64,000 nt of DNA from Hymenopus coronatus. Its lineage: Eukaryota; Arthropoda; Insecta; Mantodea; Hymenopodidae. Below, piece by piece: positions 46,807 to 59,232 of this stretch; position 1 is the first letter of the stretch; each line of letters begins with the position of its first letter. The notes beneath the pieces are model-generated. The model had not been told where the DNA came from. It saw nothing but the letters and a program-made list of their open reading frames with translations, and made no database searches. Location: the NCBI GenBank assembly GCA_030762935.1, contig CM060900.1:370527132-370591131 (forward strand), written 5' to 3'. Made by a program: the position numbers and the translations under genes.

Positions 46807-47624
46807 GTTTGAAAAACAACTGTTAAGTAATATGCTTAGTACAAAAAGGCTTTTCTGTTAATAACTTTTTTCAATGAGTTAGGTGAAATTCCAAATGTTT
46901 ATTGTTTTTGCCTTTCTATTGTTTTTTGTTGCACTCTCATTTACAGGAAGAATGTTCACCAAACATTCTTCTTGCACATATTGTTACAAACTTACTTCTA
47001 CATTTTTCTCTTCTTGCAGTCACATAGATAGTATCTCTTCTGCTTTTGGAAATTGCAGTACCTCTTATGATTGATTATTCTAGTTTCATTTTTGTAAGAT
47101 TGATTCCATTGCATGCCGTGTTTCATAACAGGTTTCAGTCTACATTTCCTGTTTAGAGTTTCACTTATGCATCAGCAAGACCAGTATTAAGAGCCTTCAA
47201 CAAGTCTTCTTGGTTTTATTCTAATGAGGTTTTAAGATCAACCATACCATAGGCATTGACTTGTTCTACATTTTGAGGGGCATGATAGTGCAATAAATTG
47301 GGGTGTTAATAAAATATTTATTGGAAGTAGAATAAATACAGTATAAACTCAGACTGCCAGAAAATTAAATTAATGTTTGATTAATATATAATATGAAGAA
47401 AAATAATGCTAGGTCTGTTGAGTCTTATATTATGGTTTTCCAGCAAAATATTATATCTCAGTACAGTCTTACACTGGTGACTGAGGCCATTAAACCATGA
47501 TTCATGAACAGGCAATCTGTGATCAAAGTACTGCCAATACCATCTTCCCTGACAATTTGACAATTTTTTTTTTTTCTTTCTCAGGGTTTCATTCCTTCAG
47601 TTCTCATAACTGGCAATTGCGGGG
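46421..47624. other. Intergenic, with (TA)n at 46764-46803
   Basis: No gene recognised. A perfect (TA)n microsatellite of ~20 units lies at 46764-46803. Confidence 0.55.
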
Positions 47625-47752
47625 GAGGGGAGGTACCCTAAACTTATGCTGGAAATGTTTTCTTCCCCAATTATAATTTCATGTATCATATGTGTTTACC
47701 ACCAGAGGTGCTGTTTGCAGTAAGAATGGACATTAAACACCACTGGAAAAAA
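47625..47752 (+). mobile_element. Old diverged SINE-B copy
   Basis: TTTCATGTATCAT, ACCACCAGAGGTGC, GTAAGAATGGACATTAAACACCAC and an A-tail align with SINE-B at reduced identity. The 5' boundary is uncertain. Confidence 0.6.
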
Positions 47753-48823
47753 AAATCCTGTTTATAAATTCCTCTGTCATGAATGAACATGTCAGTTTGT
47801 GGCATCTTATGATGTAAGCAACAGTATTTAGGGGCTATAGAGGATTCAAAACATGCCATATAAATGATAAAACTATTTTTATAAGCCAGCTGTCACTTAG
47901 GTGTTAGGATAGTCATGGACTAGAAAAGTGGATGAAATGCGATTCTGGTAACTGAATTTAAGACATACAAAAGAAATTTCATTTTCTATCATAGCTTACT
48001 TTGACAACAGATAAGAGATATAATAGCTGCAAAATAGTTTCTACAACAACAAGGAATAATATTTGTGTGCTCTGATCCTGATCATATATCAACTAAAATC
48101 TTGTATCATCATCTCTTTTGTTGAACAGTCGAAGTATACATTTAAAATAAAGATAATACTTCACAATTCCTTGCGATCAATTTGAACAATTGTTATATTT
48201 GTTTACTGAGAGATCAATCTTTGAATTTTGGGGGAGGCCAAGTGCTTTGCTCCCCTAAAGTTGTTGCCTATGCACCATACCATACATGTCACAACACCCC
48301 CTAAAAGGTACCCCAGTTGCTTTATAGTAAGAAAGTGGTCTGCAGTATAATCTTTTTTAAGATTCCTACACATTCTTTCCCAAACATCAGGAGTATACAT
48401 GCACAGAAAAACTAATTGCCTTTAGATGTAATTAGTTTGTCAATGGGATACGACAGCCTCAGAAGGAAGCTTCTCTTTTGGCACTCAGAGCTTTATGGTC
48501 ATTCCCCGCAGATGAATAAAGAGAAAACAAAAACCAAAAGCAAGGCAAAACTTTGAGTAAAATCCTTGACAAAAATATTTAGCTAAATATCTCTTCACAT
48601 ACCAGATGAAATAATACAAAAGGATCCAATTGTTTCAATGTCATCTTTATAAGTTTGATACCTCCCAAACAAGGTAATAAAAGAAACCAATGTGGGTAAA
48701 ATTTACGTTTGTAAAGTGCACAAATTGTTATAAAAAAATGTTTAAGATACTTAATAGTGATCACTATTTGCCTTCCTTTAAGGGTAGTTTCCATAATTTG
48801 TTGAGAGGAGCATTTGTGAAGAG
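47753..48823. other. Intergenic, no feature seen
   Basis: AT-rich. Minus ORFs at 48203-48400 and 48579-48794 have no recognisable domain. Confidence 0.5.
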
Positions 48824-48838
48824 TAACGTCATGAATGT

Positions 48839-49189
48839 GGTTGTCTCCTTAGTTCAGTGGTAGTGCAGCTGCTTACCAAGCGGGAGACCTGGGTTCAATT
48901 CCCAGTACCGGCATGGGGATTTTTCCTCTGCTGTGAGACCTGGACCGGGGTGCACTCAGCCTCGTGAGGTCCCTGGGGGGCCGATTGAGGAGTTACTTGA
49001 TGGAGAAGTAGGAGCTCCAGATCATGAGGACCGCATTAACCGGCCAGGAGGGATTCGAGGTGCTGACCACGTCTCACCCTCCAATACTGCACCCCATCCA
49101 TGACGTCTGTCATGGACTGAGATGGGGGAATGCAGCGGCCGGGCAGTAGGCCAAGGTTCCTTGTGAGCTGTCATGCCATGTAGTTAAGT
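48839..49189 (+). mobile_element. tRNA-derived SINE-A, full length, 15-bp TSD
   Basis: Starts GGTTGTCTCCTTAG, with box A-like TTAGTTCAGTGGTAG, CTTACCAAGCGGGAGACC and box B GGGTTCAATTCCC, and aligns end to end with the copy at 31300-31641. Flanking repeats TAACRTCATGAATGT (one mismatch) lie at 48824-48838 and 49190-49204. It ends CCATGTAGTTAAG with no A-tail. Confidence 0.9.
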
Positions 49190-49204
49190 TAACATCATGA
49201 ATGT

Positions 49205-50737
49205 TTAATTGACATACTCAAGCTATTGGGATCATATGCAGTAGTGTTAAAATTTACAATGTTCAAACTGAAGTAGTTAACAACAGCTGCAAAGACCAGC
49301 TGTACAGCAATGTGCTGCAGAACCACCTCATTGATAGCATTGGCAGATGATTAAACATAAGAAAGTGACAGTTCAGGGTCAAGTAGCTGGGAGTATGGTT
49401 CATTCAATTCCTGACTTCAACCAGCAAGTTAATGAAGTTTTTGCTCAAGCAAAGGATCCAGGGATGGGCTTCATCTACAAATAGGAGCTTAGTATATTTA
49501 CTCAAAATTAGCATTGCATTCCCACGCATTATTTTTAATATCCAGTCATTTTGGCAACTCTTTATATTGTGCTTCACCAGATAATTTTGCAATTGGCCAC
49601 CACTGTTTTCAAACTTTTGTTTGAGGGATTGTAATTACTATCTATACTGGCATCACAATTTTGAACATCATGTTGCTGAAAAGCAAGAAGATAAGCTTCT
49701 TGTTCCTCCTCATTCAAGTCTTTTGACATTGCAGGGACAATAAACATCTGAACATAGAAAAAGCCTGACTGTAAATTAAACTATCAAACAACAAACACAA
49801 CTGAACCTATCAATGTCACAAGTGAGTCATCTTTAGAAAATATAACATCTAGCATAGATAACATGCTCAAGTATTGCAGAATCGTTTTTATACAAACAAT
49901 AACAAATTATGTGAAAAAGTTAATTGATTGTTGGAAGAGGATTAATTCTATCTTTGTTGAGGAATATTAACAATTGCATCATAACATTTTATCCAGGAAC
50001 TGTTCTTCTAGTTCAGATTTATTAATGTGACAATAATGGACACACCTTAGGCTTAGTAAGGTTAAATGTGGGCATGGTGTAAAGGATTTCACTCCTTACA
50101 GTACTTACATGTGATTTTGATGATTAATTCTGAATTTATTATTAATAGTAAGTATAATATTATTCTTTGCATTATAACTAATGTTAGTGTATGATACTTT
50201 TAACTTTTCTCATAGAATGGTAGCTGTTTTGAGTTATAAAACTGCATTTTAGAGTTTAAACAATGATTGTTTCCAGTGTGATTCTGTCTAAAAGTGGCTG
50301 CATGTTTCTGTGTTAAAAGTAAGCATTTGATTATGATATATCTACTTATTTTTAGTTATTTTTGCGCCTAGATTAGTGATTTAGCATATAAAATAAAATT
50401 GCATACACAAAAGATACCTTTGTAGGGCATAATATTTTTAATTTATCTTTTAATACAGTGGTCAAGTCATAAAACAATCTCAAATTAACTACTTACTGAA
50501 AAAAAATGGAAAGAAATTGGTATATTTAGTGCATAGACTAAATGGTATAAGCACAACTTCAATAAACAGGTACAAATAGAAATAACCATGTGACTATCTG
50601 TAAATTTACTGAAAGTTTAAACACAGTTTGCCATCACTAAACATTTAAACTACAACATGGATTTTAACAATTTTCTGGAACATGAATCCTTCATTCTATA
50701 TTAGAAGCACTGGAACATTGATTTGTTTATATTTACC
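49205..50737. other. Intergenic, with an unassigned protein-like minus segment
   Basis: On minus, about 49735-49600 reads MSKDLNEEEQEAYLLAFQQH and continues open for ~55 codons before frame breaks at 49592. Composition is protein-like, but I recognise no family. It may be a transposon N-terminus. Confidence 0.4.
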
Positions 50738-51810
50738 AGCAGATAACAGGGCTAGCAATGGGGAATCCTCTGTCACCATTTCTAGCTGACTTATTCATGA
50801 GCAATCTTGAAATACACATCACTGAAGTATTCCCACATCTATACCTACAGTGGTACAGATACGTAGATTACATCATCACCACACTTCCAGAAAAACTCAT
50901 AAATCACAGGCTCAAACTCCTCAACATTCAAAACAAATCAATTCAGTTCACCATAGAAACTGAAAAGGACAGCTGTCTACCATTTCTTGACATAAAAATA
51001 ATCAGAACAAGAAAGCAAAACCTAACATTTGGAATACGCAGAAAACCCATAAGTACTTAACTACATAAAGTATGATAGTTACATTTGCACAGCATACAAA
51101 TACACAGTCCTGAATAGTATAGCATACAGATTAGTACACATCCCCATGGAAAATAATGAATACCAAAAAGAAGACCAACAGATACTCCAAATAGCTAACA
51201 AAAGAGCAATAGACAAGAGAATCCACAAATACAAAAAATTGAACCACATAACAAACACAATTACCATGCAGAACCACTTCAGTTCAGAAGATTCACCTGT
51301 CATCCTTGGGCACACAACAAATTTCAGAAGATCTTCAAGAATTATAACATCTCCTTAGCTCCTAAAAACTACTACAGCATTCAAACTGTTTTGCAACAAA
51401 TCAAAGGATCCTATCCCAGCAAACAAAAAACCAGGATTTATAAAACTAAATTCCCAGACATAATCTGCAGTATACATAGGAAGGACAAAAAAGGTTCGGA
51501 CACCAGATTAAAAGAACATATGCAAAACCTAAAATACAAACAAACAGAAATATCATCAGTTGCTCATCATTTCTTATAATCAGGCATGAAATCCCACCCA
51601 ATATAAAACTGTTAAAACTAGCTTATACACGCACAGAATTGGATGTCTGGAGAAGAACTACATTGCGAAGAAAAAGAATCATAGCATGAATTTCAATTTA
51701 CCACCATACAGAACCTTTGGAAGTTCATAGGTCCAGCATCAGATGCCTCCAAAAGTGATGCACCTCTGCCCTCATTGTTGATACCAACAAAGCGAGATTC
51801 AATCAGAATT
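50738..51810 (+). pseudogene. Penelope-like element: RT fragment and GIY-YIG relic
   Basis: 50758-51060 encodes GLAMGNPLSPFLADLFM and WYRYVDYI (the YVDD active site, with the second Asp changed to Tyr), then CLPFLDIKI, the palm and thumb of a Penelope-type reverse transcriptase. A broken linker follows to 51390. A GIY-YIG relic lies at 51391-51579 (IICSIHRKDKKGS, DTRLKEHMQNLKYK, SVAHHFL), with the YIG itself degraded. Frameshifts and the YVDD change make it inactive. It lacks the N-terminal RT half (5' truncation near 50738). Confidence 0.84.
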
Positions 51811-52562
51811 AAAGGTTGAAAATGGGAACAAGGGTTCCCAAAACTGGTTCCAGTAAGTAGTTACCAAGTGATGCTTTGTGTTACAAAACTGACACAAATT
51901 CTTTCCATTTAATATAATTCATTTGTGTAATAAAATGTTGCCTGGCTGCTCATTCAGTAGACAACTACTGCAATTCATGTAAATTTAATAATTAAATATT
52001 ATTATCCACAACTAAATATTAACTACTATTTGCATTAGTTATATAGATATGGTATATGGTACTTCAATCCAGCTAAAAAGAATACCTACCAAAGAATATG
52101 ATAAATTAATTAATTTTTGTGCTTTTTCATGAAAATAAAAGTTGTTGGAATTAGCATTGCATAACATGCTAACCTTTAATGCTCCATTACCAAAATTGTC
52201 TTCAAACCATAATATGTACTAATGATTCTTTAATAAATTTATTTTCAGAAGAAAAAAAAATTGTTCCAAAAAACAATGTAATCATATTTATAAATTTTAC
52301 TTTTTATTTCAATTATTTTTTGAGTTATGTCATTGAAATTTAAAATATTAATACATAGGAGAAGAATATGTGAATGATATTTCATCACATAATTTTTTAA
52401 ATGTAGAGGTTAGAAAATACAGTACTTCATCCCCCTGGTTTCACTGAAATCTAGCTTTAAAAGGGTAAAACAGCTTTACATTTAGAAAACTATACTGTGC
52501 CTTTGAGTCTGTTCAATTTAAAAACTCCATTATTGCAATTGGAATGAGAGATTTGCTATTCA
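51811..52562. other. Intergenic, no feature seen
   Basis: Very AT-rich, with no ORF of note. Confidence 0.5.
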
Positions 52563-52938
52563 CAATAAAGGGCTTCTATAACCTTAAAAGGGATAAAATG
52601 TACAAGAACTATAGTCACAAGCAGGGCCTGGATGCAAGTGATATTTCATCTTTTAATTGTTACATAACAGGCATTGCTAAAGTATACATAAATCCTTATC
52701 ATGGGTTTCAGATTATGAAAATGACTTTTTTTTTTTTGTTTTTTTTTTTTTTTTGTTTTTTTTTTGTTGTTGTCAATAAAGGGCTTCTATAACCTTAAAA
52801 GGGATAAAATGTACAAGAACTATAGTCACAAGCAGGGCCTGGATGCAAGTGATATTTCATGTTTTAATTGTTACATAACAGGCATTGCTGAAGTATACAT
52901 AAATCCTTATCATGGGTTTCAGATTATGAAAATGACTT
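52563..52938. repeat. Recent tandem duplication of 165 bp with poly(T) spacer
   Basis: 52563-52727 and 52774-52938 are nearly identical (I count two substitutions). Both begin CAATAAAGGGCTTCTATAAC and end CAGATTATGAAAATGACTT. They are separated by a ~46-bp T-rich (T with G) tract; a (TTTA)n tract follows the second copy. The period is 211 bp. Confidence 0.93.
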
Positions 52939-53489
52939 ATTTATTTATTTATTTATTTATTTTTTTTGTCAGTTTACTCATTTTCTATTTTTATGGCATT
53001 TTTTATATTTCATTACACTTTTATTGTTTCTTGTCCATTGAATATTTATTTAATGATTTTCTTGCATTTACATTCATATATAAACAGTTTTATAAAGCCA
53101 TTTTACATAAAGATTAGTTTTAAAATATAGAACTATCACTAATCAACTGAGAACTAAGAACAACTTTATATATCCTTTACTTGCATTTTTGAAGAAAAAA
53201 AAATAATATGCTAATTTAATAGTTAAGAAAGGGTTGTTTCTGGAACGGAAGCATGACTATTGGAAGAAAAGTAGATATCATTACAGTAATGATGTCAAGT
53301 CCAAAACTAGGGATAAAACAGGTCAGTTTTTTCCTTTCTGTATTAAAGAGAGTGCAGTCAATGTGATATTCTCCTTGCTGTTATACCATACCATAAGGTT
53401 AATGTTGCATAATCTGAGAACTCAAAACATTTAATGCCAATTTTGTACCAATTGCCTCAAATACTTTTCTTATATGTGTTTTAATTACT

Positions 53490-55206
53490 TCAAACAATGT
53501 TTCTTTTGTGGCAATTATGGTTGCTGAAACTACTTGTGTGGCAAATAAAGCAGTTTTCTATAGTGCAGCATTATGTATGTCATGCAGAGATCAAAGAAAA
53601 ATTCTTGGAATTCTGTGATGTAGGTAGTGACCGATATGCCCAAGCTATTGCAGGCAGAACTAATCTGGCAGTTCTTATCAGAATTTGAATGTAATGAGAA
53701 ATCGATTGCACAGACTTTTGATGGTGCAGCAACAATGGCTGGATATTTGAATGGAGTTCAAGTTCTAATCAAGATCACACATCAAGAAATGTTATTCTTT
53801 AATTGTTATATGCATGTACTACACCCTGTTTTGTATAAAAATACCAGCCAGACACCTGAATGCAAAATATTTTGAGCACCCTTAATGGATTTGCAGTATT
53901 TTTTTTCAAAATCTACAAAACATACAAAATTTTTGGACAGTTTTTGCAACATCGACTTCCAAATGTGTGCCCAACACTATAGAATTACTCTTCCAGTCAG
54001 TAAACACTGTATGCAGGAATAGAACTCAACTGTGTTCTGCATTTTGTGCAGTGCTAGGTCACTCTACAGAGATTGACTCAGACATTATAGCATCAGCTAA
54101 TGGCTATTTGTCACTTTTGGAAGATTTAAAATTTGTTTTGCTTCTTAACACACTCAGCAAAATATTTTTCTTCACACATGTACTGTATAACATCCTCCAG
54201 AACTGGACAAAAAATATTCTGTACTATCAGCAGAAAATTCAAGAAACTTGTCGCTCTATAGCCACATTACATGACGATTTTGAAGAGGCTTTTCAAGAAA
54301 CTTTCTCTCAAGTAGGAGATCCTTCAAAGAGAAGAAATTTAAACTATAAATGCACTTACTGCAATGTATTTGACAACCTTACTAACAATTTGGAAATGAG
54401 ATTTCAAGATTATACTAATCTGAGATTCTTAAATTTACTGGTACACTAAAGCTATGGGCAATGTACTAATAAGTTTCACAAATACTACTTTTGAAGTCTC
54501 TTATCTACTTACAGAATGTTTTTCTATGCCTTTTACTTGAAAAATGAGCTGATTATAGTGCACAGCAGTGTAGAATTTGAAAATAAAACCATGAGTGAAC
54601 TTGCAAAACTGTTCAGCATTAATTCAACTCTAAGGAACAGTTTTGAAAAGATTAATTTTTTAGTGTCATTAATATGTACAATTGCAGTGAGTACTGCTTT
54701 GAAACTGAGGTCATTTTCAATGCTGAAGAGGATAAAAGATTACTCTTAAAATTCTACTGGATAAAAGAGCTTATCACATCTTGTAATTGTTTCAATTGAA
54801 GTGTGCTTGTTAGAATACGTCAAAAAGGAGCAGTTCTTTAGGGAGATGATTGCCAAATTTTCATCTCAGAACAGCAGGATATAGTTCCCATTTTGCTGAT
54901 TTTTCTGCATTTGTGCCGTAGGTGAGTTAAAGTTAGAAGTTTATTATCTTATACAAGGTTTTGCTATTTATAATTTACATGTTTGTAACAATAATTAATT
55001 TCATTACAAATTCCAATTCTCATTTTAGCAAAGGAAATTGCACCTTTAATTTACATTTATTTAAAAATATAAATGTGGAGTGCTTCTGTGGCGTGGACAA
55101 TCACCGCACGCCATTGCATCTGAATGAAACCTTTTAGAGTGTGACCCTCAGTGCTAATTGTGTAAATAATTTGGTCCCCAATCCCTCTGAAGTTGAGCAT
55201 ACCTGG
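53490..55206 (+). pseudogene. hAT transposase relic (ZMYM1-like), plus strand
   Basis: Pieces run N to C: FDGAATMAGYLNGVQVLIKI and HVLHPVLYKN near 53717-53840 (YDGAxxMxG...HxLxL). An internal helical region with SIATLHDDFEEAFQE follows at 53967-54449. The hAT C-terminal dimerisation motif is ICTIAVSTALKLRSFSMLKR (the SAERSFSxLKRIK equivalent) near 54676-54735, then VIVSIEVCLLEYVK to about 54890. GGTCCCCAATCC and GAGCATACCTG near 55173-55205 resemble a hAT 3' end. The N-terminal zinc-finger part and the left end are missing. It is a different copy from the minus-strand relic at 35 kb. Confidence 0.8.
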
Positions 55207-55545
55207 TTTATATGTATATTATGTTTTAATCTATTTTAAATAAAATGTACCTATGCATACAAAAATAAATGATATGCATGCATATGAAACAAGAAACAAT
55301 AAAAAATTAGAAGTGGCCTTTTATAATCCAAAAAACAGCCAAATAGGAATCTCATAATAAAACATTTTGCCTATTGAAATAAAAAATTATAGTTTTAATA
55401 AATTTAAAGACAGAGCATACAAATGGCAGACAGGACACCCATGCTATAGTCTACAGGAATGTCAAAATGAAATGAGTAAAACATCTTGTACATAGTCAAC
55501 TAGTATTTAATTTTTAACCTCTAGGATACAGGACATTTTTCATCT

Positions 55546-55740
55546 GTGGGAAGTAACAGGTCCACTGTTTATGGTACAGTGTGGACAAGAATTGGGCCAG
55601 GAAATACACCTGGAAGATACAGGCATCATAATGTACTGACAGCTGAGTCAGGTCCTACAGATCATGAGAAAAAAACATACAATGAGAGGAGGCTATGCCA
55701 GTGCATGGCAAATGTTGAGGATCACTAACATTCACCAGAA
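55546..55740 (+). pseudogene. piggyBac transposase N-terminal remnant
   Basis: The frame reads GTVWTRIGPGNTPGRYRHHN and then VLTAESGPTDHEKK. This matches the W...GR...NxLxxxxGPT region found before the catalytic domain in piggyBac-type (PGBD4-like) transposases. The rest of the gene resumes ~1.8 kb downstream after a LINE, so a split is inferred. Confidence 0.6.
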
Positions 55741-55959
55741 TATAACCAATTTTACTGAAATCAGGACCCATGGTAAATCATAAGAAGGGAAACAAGCCAT
55801 TGCAAATCATAAAGATAATAAGATACTGTTTTCTCCTAGGTTTTGAATAATGCATTTATAAATACAGGAGCTGATTTATTCTGCTATCAATATGCCTACT
55901 TCACCACTACACTAGTATAAATTATTTACTTTCTTCTGTACAACTAAAGAAATATTGCC

Positions 55960-57555
55960 AGAAAAATGTTAATGGAAGATAGTTGTACCTGATGATATAT
56001 TACTTATTGTATCACAATTTAACACATAAAAATCTGAAGATTACTATGTTATGTCCAATTATATATTTAAGAACATCATTGATATTGTATAGGTACCTTC
56101 CTTTATGTCATCATATCAATTGGATGCTCACAGAAAGTATCTTTCCTAATATACTTAAATTAACAGTATCTAAATCTATACATAAGAAAGAAGATAAAGA
56201 GGATCCAAAAATGACTGCCCAATCTCTCTTCTTCCTGTTATATCTAAAATAATTGAAAATATAATACAAATACAGTTATGGCAATATTCTGAATCTAATA
56301 ATTTGTTAAATGAGGCCCAGTTTGGATATAGGAAAGGTAGATCTACAGTCAAAGAAGTAGTAGAAGTAGTAGAACTTGTATTAGATAGCTTTGAAAATAA
56401 AGAGATAACACATAGTATACTGATAGAAAAACTGCATGATTATGGAATAAGAGATCAGGAATTAGCACTTATATAACCTTATTTAACTAATAGACAACAA
56501 ATTGTATTAATAAATAATGAGCACAGACATGAATTTTTAAAAATAAAGAAGGGAATACCTGAAGGTCCAGTGCTGCGACCTTTTTTATTTATTGTTTACA
56601 TTAATGATTTACCATGTTACCAACATTCTAAATCAGTTATATATGCTGATGACATAACATTTTTAAATTCTGATTCTGTCTTTAGGAACTTAGAGCAACA
56701 AAATAAAGTAATGGTTAAAAATCTGCCACACGGTTTTATGTTAAACCACTAATAAAAAGCTGAACAAATTTATTTTACTTTAAGTAACACACCCAAATTG
56801 GACCAAGAGAATAAATATGTAAAATTGTTAGGAATACATATTGATGGAAAACATAACTGGAATAAACAGACTACAAAAGTATGTACCAAATTGTCAACAG
56901 CCTTGTATATACCAAGAATATTGAAATTTAATGTTAATACAAAAGTTATATTAATGGCATATTATGCTTTTCTTCACACTCACATACAGTATGGGATTCT
57001 CCTTTGGGGCAACTCAAGAGGAGTAGAACAAGTATTTATATGGTAAAAGAAAAGGTACTTAGATGTATCCCTCATGCAAAAGTTATTTTATAGAACTTGG
57101 CATATTGACAGTCTCCAGTTTATTCATTTTATATGCTCTTTTATTCATGAAAGAAAATATAAATACCTTTAACCTTAGAACAGTACATGGGTATTAAACT
57201 TTATAATAGGCTCCCAAAAGAACTAACAACAACCAGTACTAAAGGATTTATGTGTATAATTATCAAATAGCTAAAGCTAAAGACTTCTTATAATATAGAT
57301 GAATATTTTGGCTGCTGTATGGATGATTTTTTTGTATCAGGAATTAAGTAATTTATAATGTTGGTAATTTTGTTAAACTTTAGATTTATTATATGTTGAT
57401 AAATATTGTAAATGTACTATACAACAAATATTGAAAATAGACTATAGGAATAAGACAAATATTGTAAATAGATTATATGAATAAGACATATATTGTAAAT
57501 AGGGACTGTGATGAAGCCAATATCTGTAAGATTTGATGTTGAATTAATTTTGATT
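55960..57555 (+). pseudogene. Decayed jockey-like LINE, RT part
   Basis: RT motifs in order: FPNILKLTVSKSIHKKEDKE near 56140, DPKMTAQSL (the NYRPISLL block), then EAQFGYRKGRS near 56310, LIEKLHDYGIRD, then a GIPEGPVLRPFLF block and YADDITFL near 56641 with the YADD box intact. A C-terminal piece, ENKYVKLLGIHID...LLWGNS, lies at 56798-57020. A T-rich 3' region ends TTTTGATTCTGATTT. There is no endonuclease (5'-truncated) and many stops. It lies between two halves of a piggyBac gene and may be nested in it. Confidence 0.78.
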
Positions 57556-58460
57556 CTGATTTAGGAAAATTCTTGAGCTAGACCAAACTGAAGCAGCTGT
57601 ACCCATATTGGATGTCCATGGACAACATGAAGAGAAGAATTTCCCCTTGAAATATCTGCAGTTACAGGAGTTAGGATCACAATTTTTATCTCATATTATG
57701 GGAAGGAACAAATTTATTGAGATCATGAGGGTTCTGAGATTCTATGATAAACATACAGGTAATGAGAGGCTGAAGACTGATGACTTTGGGGTGGCCACTC
57801 CAATCTGGAGTCCATTTGCTTGTAGCATGTTGAGCTACAAATCAGGTGCAATTATTATAGATGAGCAGCTGCATCCATAAAATGCTCAATGTTGCTTTAC
57901 TCAATATATCAGTAGCGAACTGGATAACCTTAGTTTGAAGTTCAGGCTTGCTGCAAGCTCAGAAACCAAATGTAAGCTGAATGGGTGTCCTTATTTGGGA
58001 AAACATGATGAACAGCCACCTAGCAAGTCAGTGCCAGAGCACATAGTCACGTAATTGATGCAAGTTTTCACTTCTAAAGGAAAAGATGTTACTTGTGACA
58101 ATTCTTTTACTTCTAGAAATCTTGCTGAACAGTTGAAATGAGAAAGCATAACTATTTTGGGCACACTGAAGAAAGCAAAAAGAGAGATTCCTCCTTCTGC
58201 AAAATCTACTGTGGATCTTTGTACAACACCATTTTGTAAAACTCTGATGATATTACTCACATCATTTCAAGGAAAGCCAAAGAAGAACATTCTTCTGCTA
58301 AGTTAAACACACCAGTCTGTGGAAGTAAAATATCAAACACAGAAGAAATTTCCAAAGGGACTGTAACCGCACATAATGCAGGGTACACATTCTAGATCAA
58401 TTTTGCTGCCTATACACAGTAGCCAAGTTTGGACCTCAGAGGTGGCGAATGCATGGTTTC
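57556..58460 (+). pseudogene. piggyBac transposase, catalytic part, decayed
   Basis: 57608-57880 contains FLSHIMGRNKFIEIMRVLRF (the MSRNRFxxIxRxLRF block) and ends AIIIDEQLHP, which carries the first catalytic Asp (DE). After a stop come CKLNGCPYLGKH and VTCDNSFTSRNLAEQLK near 58088-58138 (second catalytic Asp, TxDNFFTS block), then LGTLKKAKREIPPS and FQGKPKKN. Frameshifts and stops disable it. A Cys-rich segment near 58700-58830 might be the C-terminal zinc domain, but this is weak. Terminal repeats and TTAA sites were not identified. Confidence 0.8.
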
Positions 58461-58525
58461 TCAATAAACTGGACCTAGGTGGAATCATTGCATGGAGCCT
58501 GTACTGGAATATCACAGGAGAAAAA

Positions 58526-58593
58526 ACTACCTACGGTGCCATAAGTAGTTAAAGTGGGCATTAAACACTACGGAAAAAAAAAAAAAAAAAAAA
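58526..58593 (+). mobile_element. Ultra-short SINE-B insertion
   Basis: Starts ACTACCTACGGTGCC, which differs from ACCGCCTGCGGTGCC by transitions, continues through GTGGGCATTAAACACTAC and ends in ~20 A. An AGAAAAA repeat may be the target duplication, but it is too A-rich to be sure. Confidence 0.78.
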
Positions 58594-59029
58594 CAGTAGA
58601 AAAAGTAAGTAGGCAAAAATGTAATTTGAAGCTACAATTGTGATCTCATACGAGGAAAGGGCTAACAAATGCAATTGTTAGGGACAATGAAGAAGGTAAG
58701 GAACATAAAACATGTCAATTTGGTGAGTACAAAGGTCTCAATAAAACCAACAATGTGTATATGTAGGGTAAAAGTCAGTGGCATGTGTTCAGGAAATGTT
58801 CAGTACTCGCATGCTAAGTGTTTCAATCAAGATGATGCATTTGACTAAACACAACACTTTAAACTGTTTCTGGATGTTTGTGTATATTCATTCTGTACTG
58901 TATTATAATCAGTGTTAAAATTACTTCATAATGCTAACATATGATGCAATTGAAAATACAGTTCATGTATATGAGCTCAAGCTTATAAGCAGTGTACTCT
59001 TAATGATAATTAATTCACATTATTTCAAG
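58594..59029. other. Intergenic, no assigned feature
   Basis: AT-rich apart from the possible piggyBac tail noted with that gene. Confidence 0.45.
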
Positions 59030-59232
59030 TGTTCTCAGGCTTCTAGCCTGGTAAATAGATGTATTGACTCCAACATTTTGAAGATGTGCATCATCTTTGT
59101 CTAAGGGTAAACTGGTAAAATATATGAATCCAGACTGTTAAGTTAACGGTTTACCCTGAAGATGAAGATGATGCACATCTTCAAAACACTGGAATCAACC
59201 CATCTATTTACCTGACTAGACGCCCAAGAACA
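59030..59232. repeat. Inverted repeat, Penelope-pLTR-like, with hammerhead-like core
   Basis: Arms 59030-59112 and 59149-59232 are inverted copies (TTTACC, GATGCACATCTTC and CATCTATTTACC shared) around a 36-bp loop. The right arm has CTGAAGA at 59156-59162, matching CUGANGA, then a perfect 8-bp stem (TGAAGATG/CATCTTCA, loop ATGCA) and AAAC. The layout parallels the Penelope palindrome at 4.3-5.4 kb. The element type is inferred. Confidence 0.6.
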
